This document shows positions 1 through 4,691 of a DNA stretch of 5,226 nt, piece by piece. The position numbers and the translations under genes are program-made. This DNA comes from an uncultured Sphingobium sp. (lineage in GTDB: Bacteria > Pseudomonadota > Alphaproteobacteria > Sphingomonadales > Sphingomonadaceae): positions 1-5,226 of the forward strand of contig CAJYHD010000079.1 of assembly GCA_913773715.1 (NCBI GenBank), in the 5' to 3' direction. How positions within the stretch are numbered: the first letter of the stretch is position 1; the number at the start of each line of letters is the position of its first letter. The notes under the pieces were generated by a model, which was not told where the DNA came from, did no database searches, and worked only from the letters and a program-made list of their open reading frames with translations.

Positions 1-374
1 CGATCGAGGCTGCGCCGGCCGCGCGCGGATGGGCAGCGGCACTCGTGCGATACGAATTGCTGCTGCTCGCCGAACTCGGCTTCGGCCTAGACCTCAACCG
101 ATGCGCGGCGGGCGGTGATGCAAGCGATCTTGCCTATGTGTCGCCTCGCAGCGCCGCTGCCGTCAGCCGCGAAGGCGCAATCGGCTATGAAGACAGGCTT
201 CTTCCCTTACCGTCGTTCTTGCTGGAAGGCGGCTCGGGAGATTGGGACCAGGTGATCGATGGCCTTCGCCTCACCGGCTTCTTCCTTGAGCGATCCGTGC
301 TGACCGACTGGCGCAGCGACATCCTTGCGGCGCGCGAGAGGCTGGTGGACCGGCTGAAAAGGGCGGTTGCCTGA
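1..374 (+). CDS. recO: DNA repair protein RecO, C-terminal part (5' end outside window)
   Basis: The frame is open from base 3 to the TGA at 372-374 and gives 123 residues. The gene must begin upstream: the GTG at 45 lies inside a continuous helix-rich domain and is not a credible start. The visible part matches the C-terminal domain of alphaproteobacterial RecO: the [16 protein letters not shown] helix, a single Cys in NRCAAGG, then [26 protein letters not shown], and a final helix with LERSVL and ARERLVDRL. RecO loads RecA onto SSB-coated single-stranded DNA together with RecR (and RecF), acting in RecFOR recombinational repair in the cytoplasm. The CxxC zinc-binding pattern known from some RecO proteins is not visible here; only one Cys of that region remains. 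The N-terminal OB fold is outside the window. leuB follows after 55 nt on the same strand and may be co-transcribed. Confidence 0.88.
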   Translation, partial: IEAAPAARGWAAALVRYELLLLAELGFGLDLNRCAAGGDASDLAYVSPRSAAAVSREGAIGYEDRLLPLPSFLLEGGSGDWDQVIDGLRLTGFFLERSVLTDWRSDILAARERLVDRLKRAVA

Positions 375-413
375 TCCGCCTGGGTTCCATAAGGGGCAGC
401 CATCATTTCCAGC

Positions 414-418
414 AGGAG
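414..418 (+). promoter_or_regulatory. Shine-Dalgarno sequence of leuB
   Basis: AGGAG lies 11 nt before the ATG at 430. The leuB frame stays open upstream to 367 with no homologous residues, so this site and the family N-terminus ([14 protein letters not shown] directly after Met) fix the start at 430. Confidence 0.7.
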
Positions 419-429
419 TTGCCGCCGCC

Positions 430-1473
430 ATGTTGATCGCCCTGTTCCCCGGAGACGGCATCGGTCCCGAAATCGTGGCGCAGGCGAAGCGGGTTCTCGA
501 CGCGCTGGAGATCGATGGATTGACCTATGAAGAGGGTCTGGTCGGCGGCGCAGCTTACAAGGCGGTCGGCCATCCGCTGCCGCCTGAAACGCTCGAAATC
601 GCCAAGCGTGCCGACGCGATCCTGTTCGGCGCTGTCGGCGATTTCGATTGCGATTCGCTGGAACGGCATCTGCGTCCCGAACAGGCGATCCTCGGCTTGC
701 GCAAGGAGCTGGGCCTCTTCTCCAACCTGCGCCCGGCCAAGGTTTTCCCCGAATTGGCGGGCGAATCCGCATTGAAGCCCGAAGTCGCGGGCGCGATCGA
801 CCTGCTGATCGTGCGCGAGACCAATGGCGATGTCTATTTCGGCGAGAAGGGCTTCCGCACCACCGCCGATGGCCTGCGTGAAGGCTATGACATCATGTCC
901 TACAACGAGGCCGAAGTGCGCCGCATCGCTCATAGCGGTTTCCAAGCGGCGCGCGCCCGTCGCGGAAAGATCTGCTCGGTGGACAAGGCGAACGTGCTGG
1001 AAACCAGCCAGTTGTGGCGCGACGTGGTGATTGCGGTATCGGCGGAATATGCCGATGTGGCCTTGAGCCATATGTATGTCGACAATGCCGCGATGCAGCT
1101 CGTGCGCAACCCCGGCCAGTTCGACGTGATCGTCACCGGCAACCTGTTTGGAGACATTCTGTCCGATCAGGCGAGCATGTGCGTCGGGTCGATCGGTATG
1201 CTGGCGTCCGCGACGCTGAACGGCAGCGGCCAGGGGCTATATGAACCGATTCACGGCTCCGCACCTGACATTGCCGGAACCGGCAAAGCCAATCCGCTTG
1301 CCACCATCCTTTCTGCGGCAATGCTCCTGCGCTATTCGCTTGGTCTCAACGAACAGGCTGACCGGATCGAGGCGGCGGTGGCGAAGGCGCTGGCGGGTGG
1401 CGCGCGCTCGGCGGATCTCGGCGGCACTTTCTCGACCGAAGAAATGGGCAACGCGGTTCTCGCTGTTCTCTGA
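430..1473 (+). CDS. leuB: 3-isopropylmalate dehydrogenase LeuB
   Basis: This gene encodes 347 residues, normal for LeuB (about 350). The enzyme oxidises and decarboxylates (2R,3S)-3-isopropylmalate to 4-methyl-2-oxopentanoate with NAD+ and Mg2+ or Mn2+, the third dedicated step of leucine synthesis, in the cytoplasm. The N-terminal GDGIGPEI (8-15) is the family signature. By alignment from memory to the Thermus enzyme, the substrate-binding set is R91, R101 (NLRPAKVF, 99-106), R129, Y136, K186 (VDKANVLE) and D218 (MYVDNAAM). The metal ligands are D242 and D246 ([10 protein letters not shown]). The NAD site is [15 protein letters not shown] (275-289); D280 there favours NAD over NADP. One oddity is that the stretch between R129 and Y136 reads ETNGDV, where LeuB normally has ELTGGI or similar (see findings). 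No leuC or leuD is visible next to it. Cotranscription with recO is possible. The start is set by the AGGAG at 414-418. Confidence 0.95.
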   Translation: MLIALFPGDGIGPEIVAQAKRVLDALEIDGLTYEEGLVGGAAYKAVGHPLPPETLEIAKRADAILFGAVGDFDCDSLERHLRPEQAILGLRKELGLFSNLRPAKVFPELAGESALKPEVAGAIDLLIVRETNGDVYFGEKGFRTTADGLREGYDIMSYNEAEVRRIAHSGFQAARARRGKICSVDKANVLETSQLWRDVVIAVSAEYADVALSHMYVDNAAMQLVRNPGQFDVIVTGNLFGDILSDQASMCVGSIGMLASATLNGSGQGLYEPIHGSAPDIAGTGKANPLATILSAAMLLRYSLGLNEQADRIEAAVAKALAGGARSADLGGTFSTEEMGNAVLAVL

Positions 1474-1477
1474 CTCC

Positions 1478-1500
1478 TTTCGGCTCGTCGCGAACCGAAG
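1478..1500 (+). terminator. Imperfect hairpin after leuB, possible terminator
   Basis: TTCGGCTCG (1479-1487) pairs with CGAACCGAA (1491-1499) around a TCG loop, with one C/A mismatch. In a minus-strand transcript that pair becomes a G-U wobble. It begins 4 nt after the leuB stop. Only a weak T-containing tail (TTCTT, 1504-1508) follows, so intrinsic termination is uncertain; it may only protect the leuB 3' end. Confidence 0.35.
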
Positions 1501-1541
1501 AAATTCTTAACCTGATGAGCCTTACGCCTGTGGGAAACAGC

Positions 1542-1546
1542 AGGGG
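1542..1546 (+). promoter_or_regulatory. Shine-Dalgarno sequence of the hemerythrin-like gene
   Basis: AGGGG lies 9 nt before the ATG at 1556. The in-frame TTG at 1547 touches this site and cannot use it, so 1556 is chosen. Upstream, CTGT (1528-1531) can pair with ACAG (1537-1540); alternatively CCTG (1527-1530) can pair with CAGG (1541-1544), which would mask part of the site. Confidence 0.5.
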
Positions 1547-1555
1547 TTGCGGCAC

Positions 1556-1969
1556 ATGCCGGTTGAGTTGAAGGCAGATCATGATGATCTGCGTGCTCAG
1601 ATGCGGGAATTCTCGCAACTGATGATGATCGATCCTCCCGACCGGGCGGACATCATGCGACGGCGCATCGCCTTTTCGAAGCGATTTCGTGATCACATGT
1701 TGCGCGAAGATGTCGCGACAGCAACGTTGCGATATCAGAACAATGCTTTAGCGAAGGCCGTTGCGGCGGAGCATGGTGCAAAGTTTCGTGCTTTGTTTCT
1801 TCGCTATAGCGATCACATCAAGCAATGGACACCAGCCGAGATGGGACGGGACTGGGCTGGCTATCGCGCAGCGGTGCTTGGCCTTCAAAATGGTCTCTAC
1901 GATCTGATGGATTGGGAGGAAGAGAATCTCTTCCAGCATCTGGAAGGGCCAGCGCGTTACGCAGCGTGA
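1556..1969 (+). CDS. Hemerythrin-like (HHE) domain protein
   Basis: This gene encodes 137 residues, predicted all-helical, with no signal peptide or membrane segment. The pattern fits a hemerythrin/HHE cation-binding four-helix bundle: ADHDDLR (H9) in helix A, RDHMLRED (H47, E51; the H-x3-E pair) in helix B, YSDHIKQW (H87) in helix C, a GRDWAGYR linker, and WEEENLFQHLE (E121-E123) in helix D. Such proteins bind a di-iron or similar centre and sense or carry oxygen, nitric oxide or iron. In this copy the position of the helix D His (normally H-x3-E before the EE..LF motif) is Leu, so the ligand set is incomplete and the role is open. GC is about 54% (194 of 360 bases, 1561-1920), against about 64% in a stretch of leuB, and the gene is rich in palindromes. 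It is flanked by hairpins and may be a separate unit. Family assignment is by motif only; a non-metal helical bundle is the alternative. Confidence 0.66.
   Translation: MPVELKADHDDLRAQMREFSQLMMIDPPDRADIMRRRIAFSKRFRDHMLREDVATATLRYQNNALAKAVAAEHGAKFRALFLRYSDHIKQWTPAEMGRDWAGYRAAVLGLQNGLYDLMDWEEENLFQHLEGPARYAA
1574..1592. repeat. Perfect 9+1+9 inverted repeat inside the hemerythrin-like gene
   Basis: GCAGATCAT (1574-1582) and ATGATCTGC (1584-1592) are exact reverse complements around one G. It covers the codons for the ADHDDL motif, 15 nt after the start codon. In RNA it would form an 8-bp stem with a TGA loop. A second near-perfect inverted repeat follows (TGCGGG, 1602-1607, with CTCGCA, 1612-1617; one G-U pair, AATT loop). 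Confidence 0.7.
1711..1736. repeat. Three abutting perfect palindromes
   Basis: TGTCGCGACA (1711-1720), GCAACGTTGC (1721-1730) and GATATC (1731-1736) tile 26 consecutive bases without a gap. GTTGC at 1699-1703 can also pair with GCAAC at 1721-1725, giving an alternative fold. All lie in coding sequence just after the H-x3-E motif of the hemerythrin-like gene. Confidence 0.6.
1801..1812. repeat. Perfect 12-bp palindrome
   Basis: TCGCTATAGCGA is its own reverse complement. It lies in the hemerythrin-like gene just before the codons of the third His motif (DHI). It is too compact for a stable RNA hairpin, but is the size of a dimeric protein site. Confidence 0.5.
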
Positions 1970-1972
1970 CGT
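1954..1972 (+). terminator. Hairpin over the stop codon of the hemerythrin-like gene, weak terminator candidate
   Basis: CGTTACG (1955-1961) pairs with CGTGACG (1965-1971) around a CAG loop, with one T-G wobble and a possible further G-T pair outside. The TGA stop (1967-1969) sits in the right arm. No T-run follows, so intrinsic termination is doubtful. The rest of the 63-nt gap to the next gene shows no convincing promoter. Confidence 0.25.
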
Positions 1973-2032
1973 AAGGCCAGTTGCGACACTTCGGTCCTGT
2001 TTGGTTGTGGAAGAGATCGATATTGGCGCGGA

Positions 2033-3046
2033 ATGACGGATTTCACGCTTTCCTCGCTTCGCTATGCAGCCCGCATGGTCCACGCGCAGGTACCGCCGAC
2101 GCCGCAATATGCTTGGCCGCTGCTCGGCATCCGTACCGGGTGCGAGACATGGGTGAAGCATGAAAATCATACGCCCACCGGCGCTTTCAAGGTGCGGGGT
2201 GCGATCACCTACATCGACTGGCTGCGCCGTACGCATCCGCAGGTGACAGGCATCGTCACGGCGACGCGTGGCAACCATGGACAAGCACAGGTGCGCGCGG
2301 CCCGCGCTGCCGGACTTTCCGCCACTATCGTCGTTCCGCATGGGAATGCCTTGGAAAAGAATGCGGCAATGCGCGCGTTCGGGGCGACTCTGATCGAGCA
2401 TGGCCATGACTTCGACAGTGCCAAGGCGCATGCGGCGCAGCTGTCCATGGAGCAGGGGCTGTTCATGGTGCCACCCTATCACGATGAATTGGTGCGCGGC
2501 GTGGCGAGCTATGGCCTGGAGTTGTTCGACGCGGTGCCCGACCTCGATACGGTGTATGTCGCGGTCGGCTGCGGATCGGGCCTGTGCGGCACGATCGCGG
2601 CACGTGATGCGCTGAGTCTGAAGACGAAGATAGTCGGCGTGGTGTCGGCCCATGTCGATGCCGCCAAGCGATCCTTTGAAGCCAGCCGACTGATAGCCAG
2701 CCCGACCGCCTATACCTTCGCCGATGGCGTCGCGGTCTGCACTCCGGTTCAGGCCGCGCTCGATTATTTCGGGCCGCGCGCCGATCGGTTCGTCGCTGTG
2801 ACTGATGACGAAGTCGCAGCCGCGATCCGCATTTACTGGGAGGATACCCATAACCTGGCCGAAGGTGCCGGTGCCGTCGCCCTGGCTGCATTGATGCAGG
2901 AAAAGGATCGAATGGCAGGCAAGAAGGTTGCGGTAATCCTCTCGGGCGGTAATGGCGACAGGAGCCAGATGGCCGAGATACTGGGCGGCGCGACCCCCCG
3001 TGTCGGGCCTGTGGCCGTGTCGGACGATGTGCGGAAGGCGATATGA
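2033..3046 (+). CDS. Threonine/serine dehydratase-like PLP enzyme (fold type II, no regulatory domain)
   Basis: This gene encodes 337 residues of the tryptophan-synthase-beta (fold type II) PLP family. K53 in TPTGAFKVRGA is the Schiff-base lysine. TRGNHGQA (78-85) is the loop that holds the substrate carboxylate. GCGSGLCG (179-186) is the glycine loop for the PLP phosphate, with E277 in AEGAGA and SGGN (304-307) near the C-terminus. Known relatives remove ammonia from threonine or serine, giving 2-oxobutanoate or pyruvate. The protein ends after the catalytic domain, so it lacks the ACT-like domain that gives biosynthetic IlvA (about 500 residues) isoleucine feedback; a catabolic or housekeeping role is more likely. 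The exact substrate cannot be read from sequence. The glycine loop differs from the common GGGGL form. ATG 2033 is the only usable start in frame; the nearest purine-rich stretch (GGAAGAG, 2009-2015) is 17 nt away, so initiation may be weak. Its stop overlaps the metZ start by ATGA. Confidence 0.85.
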   Translation: MTDFTLSSLRYAARMVHAQVPPTPQYAWPLLGIRTGCETWVKHENHTPTGAFKVRGAITYIDWLRRTHPQVTGIVTATRGNHGQAQVRAARAAGLSATIVVPHGNALEKNAAMRAFGATLIEHGHDFDSAKAHAAQLSMEQGLFMVPPYHDELVRGVASYGLELFDAVPDLDTVYVAVGCGSGLCGTIAARDALSLKTKIVGVVSAHVDAAKRSFEASRLIASPTAYTFADGVAVCTPVQAALDYFGPRADRFVAVTDDEVAAAIRIYWEDTHNLAEGAGAVALAALMQEKDRMAGKKVAVILSGGNGDRSQMAEILGGATPRVGPVAVSDDVRKAI

Positions 3047-4251
3047 AGCGGAATAGCGGTCAGAACCCTGAGATCACCAAGAACTGGAAACTTGCGACGC
3101 TCGCCGTGCGCGGCGGTACGGCTCGCAGCGAGTTCGGCGAAACGTCGGAGGCGCTCTTCCTGACGAGCGGCTATTGCTACGACCGGGCAGAGGACGCGGC
3201 CGCGCGCTTTGCCGGCGATCAGCAAGGCATGACGTACAGCCGCCTCCAGAACCCGACCGTTGAAATGCTCGAAAAGCGTATTGCCTTGCTGGAAGGCGCG
3301 GAAGCGTGCCGCGCTACGGCGACGGGCATGGCGGCGATGACGGCGGCGCTGCTGTGCCAGTTGTCGGTCGGCGACCATGTCGTTGCGGGCAAGGCGCTGT
3401 TCGGCTCCTGCCGCTGGTTGACCGACACGCTGCTGCCCAAGTTCGGGATCGAAACGACGACCGTCGATGCGCGCGACAATGCGGCGTGGGAGGCGGCGAT
3501 CCGTCCCAATACCAAGGTCTTCTTCTTCGAGACGCCCGCCAATCCCACGATGGATGTGGCGGACCTGACGGCCATTTGCGGGCTAGCGAAGGCGCACGGC
3601 ATCATCAGCGTCGTCGACAACGCCTTTGCGACACCGGCGCTTCAGCGACCGATGGATTTCGGCGCGGACGTCGTTGCCTATAGCGCGACCAAGATGATGG
3701 ACGGGCAGGGGCGCGTTCTGGCAGGTGCTGTCTGTGGCAGCGAAGATTTCATCCTCAACACGCTGTTGCCCTTCCACCGCAATACTGGCCCGACTCTCAG
3801 TGCCTTCAATGCCTGGGTCGTACTCAAAGGGCTGGAAACGCTCGACTTGCGCATCCGCCGTCAGAGTGAGAATGCGCTGAAGGTCGCATCCTTCCTGGAA
3901 GGGCGCGTCGCGAAGGTGCTGTATCCCGGCCTGCAAAGTCATCCGCAGCACGACCTTGCTATGCGCCAGATGGCGATGGCCGGTCCGATCTTCTCGCTCT
4001 ACGTCGGTGGCGGCCGGGCGGAAGCGCATGGCTTGCTCAACGCGCTCGAACTGGTCGACATATCCAACAATATCGGCGACTCTCGGTCGCTGATGACGCA
4101 CCCCGCCTCCACCACCCATTTCGGCATGGCGGAAGCGGCGCGACTGGAAGTGGGCATCACCGAAGACATGTTGCGGCTCAATGTCGGGCTGGAGGATGCC
4201 GACGACGTCATCGCCGATCTCGATCAGGCGCTGCATGCGATAGGGCGTTGA
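3043..4251 (+). CDS. metZ: O-succinylhomoserine sulfhydrylase MetZ
   Basis: This gene encodes 402 residues of the Cys/Met-metabolism PLP family (fold type I). It makes homocysteine from O-succinylhomoserine and sulfide, the direct sulfhydrylation route to methionine, in the cytoplasm. Visible motifs are RGGTARSEFGETSEALF (23-39); YSR (65-67), the Tyr and Arg that hold the PLP phosphate of the neighbouring subunit; ATGMAAM (93-99); FFETPANPTMDV (161-172); D192 in VDNAFATP, which pairs with the pyridine nitrogen; K217 in YSATKMMDGQGR, which binds PLP; MTHPASTTH (351-359); and R378 in LRLNVGLED, which binds the substrate carboxylate. The ETSEALFLTSGY and ATKMMDGQGR blocks favour MetZ over MetB or MetY, but acyl-donor preference (succinyl or acetyl) needs assay. 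ATG 3043 overlaps the dehydratase TGA as ATGA, and GGAAGG (3033-3038) lies 4 nt upstream, so translation is probably coupled. I saw no SAM-II riboswitch in the short leader of the upstream gene. Confidence 0.92.
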   Translation: MKRNSGQNPEITKNWKLATLAVRGGTARSEFGETSEALFLTSGYCYDRAEDAAARFAGDQQGMTYSRLQNPTVEMLEKRIALLEGAEACRATATGMAAMTAALLCQLSVGDHVVAGKALFGSCRWLTDTLLPKFGIETTTVDARDNAAWEAAIRPNTKVFFFETPANPTMDVADLTAICGLAKAHGIISVVDNAFATPALQRPMDFGADVVAYSATKMMDGQGRVLAGAVCGSEDFILNTLLPFHRNTGPTLSAFNAWVVLKGLETLDLRIRRQSENALKVASFLEGRVAKVLYPGLQSHPQHDLAMRQMAMAGPIFSLYVGGGRAEAHGLLNALELVDISNNIGDSRSLMTHPASTTHFGMAEAARLEVGITEDMLRLNVGLEDADDVIADLDQALHAIGR

Positions 4252-4257
4252 CGGGGC

Positions 4258-4287
4258 AGGGGGCAGCGCGCAATGGTCCGGCCATGA
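4258..4287 (+). promoter_or_regulatory. Possible leader minicistron (4 codons) coupled to apaG
   Basis: AGGGGG (4258-4263) is 9 nt before an ATG at 4273-4275, ideal spacing. That frame reads Met-Val-Arg-Pro and stops at TGA 4285-4287, which overlaps the apaG ATG (4284-4286) as ATGA. The apaG ATG itself has no Shine-Dalgarno sequence within 15 nt. Ribosomes may load at the minicistron and reinitiate at apaG. It could also be chance. Confidence 0.35.
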
Positions 4288-4691
4288 CGACGATGCTCGC
4301 CTTCTTCCCTTTCCATGCGACGACGCGGGACGTGACGGTGCATGTCTCCGTCACCTTCCTGCCCGAACAATCGGAGCCGGATCGCGGGCGCTGGTTCTGG
4401 GCCTATCATATCCGTATCGAAAATCAGGGCGAAGACCCGGTGCAGCTGTTGACGCGGCATTGGATCATCACCGATGGCCGCGGCCACCAACATGAGGTCG
4501 AGGGCGATGGCGTCGTTGGCGAACAGCCGGTGGTACAGCCAGGCAAGAGCTACGACTATGTGTCCGGCTGCCCGCTCGGAACCCCGACCGGATCGATGAA
4601 GGGCCATTATTCCATGCTTGGCCTTGGCGGCGAGTCGTTCGACGTCGCCATCCCGCACTTCCCGCTGATCGCGCCGGCGGTAGCGGAATGA
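4284..4691 (+). CDS. apaG: ApaG domain protein (Co2+/Mg2+ efflux-associated)
   Basis: This gene encodes 135 residues, slightly longer than Escherichia coli ApaG (125). The ApaG fold is a small fibronectin-III-like beta sandwich. Matching blocks in order are FWAYHIRIENQGEDPVQLL (38-56), HWIITDGRG, the glycine motif VEGDGVVGEQP, QPGKSYDYVSGCPL, TPTGSMKGHY, and a final FDVAIPHFPL strand. ApaG is linked genetically to Co2+ resistance and Mg2+ efflux in Salmonella; its biochemical role is not settled. It is a cytoplasmic protein without membrane segments. The frame is open back to a TTG at 4248 that overlaps the metZ stop, but family homology begins only after the ATG at 4284, which I chose; ATG 4293 is a second option. 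No Shine-Dalgarno sequence directly serves 4284 (see the leader feature). The stop overlaps the next ATG by ATGA, so apaG is probably coupled to both neighbours. Confidence 0.9.
   Translation: MTTMLAFFPFHATTRDVTVHVSVTFLPEQSEPDRGRWFWAYHIRIENQGEDPVQLLTRHWIITDGRGHQHEVEGDGVVGEQPVVQPGKSYDYVSGCPLGTPTGSMKGHYSMLGLGGESFDVAIPHFPLIAPAVAE

Noticed and set aside
45..374. Independent small gene starting at GTG 45
   Set aside because: The RecO homology runs unbroken upstream of this codon to the window edge, so it is the tail of recO.
367..393. Possible promoter between recO and leuB (TTGCCT ... CATAAG)
   Set aside because: The spacer is only 15 nt and both boxes match poorly; it overlaps the recO end, so it is not supportable without transcript data.
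403..1071. Minus-strand open frame opposite leuB
   Set aside because: It mirrors the leuB codon pattern and has no family motif; leuB has a complete catalytic set in the plus frame.
1970..2032. SAM-II riboswitch upstream of the dehydratase-metZ genes
   Set aside because: Such elements are known before alphaproteobacterial met genes, but I do not see the expected pseudoknot or conserved GCTAAA-type segment here.
1981..2163. Short plus-strand frame overlapping the dehydratase start
   Set aside because: It starts with TTG, lacks a Shine-Dalgarno sequence and runs out of frame through conserved dehydratase sequence.
1748..2851. Long open frame on the minus strand (367 codons) across the hemerythrin-like and dehydratase genes
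   Set aside because: It spans two well-supported plus-strand genes and their gap, has an Arg/His-rich composition with no recognisable domain, and is a typical antisense shadow in GC-rich DNA.
3583..4236. Minus-strand open frame opposite metZ, and similar ones at 2833-3378 and 4607-5149
   Set aside because: All lie entirely over conserved plus-strand genes and show no domain or Shine-Dalgarno evidence.
4475..4486. Perfect 12-bp palindrome TGGCCGCGGCCA in apaG
   Set aside because: An isolated GC-only core of this kind is common by chance in GC-rich DNA and it has no partner sites.
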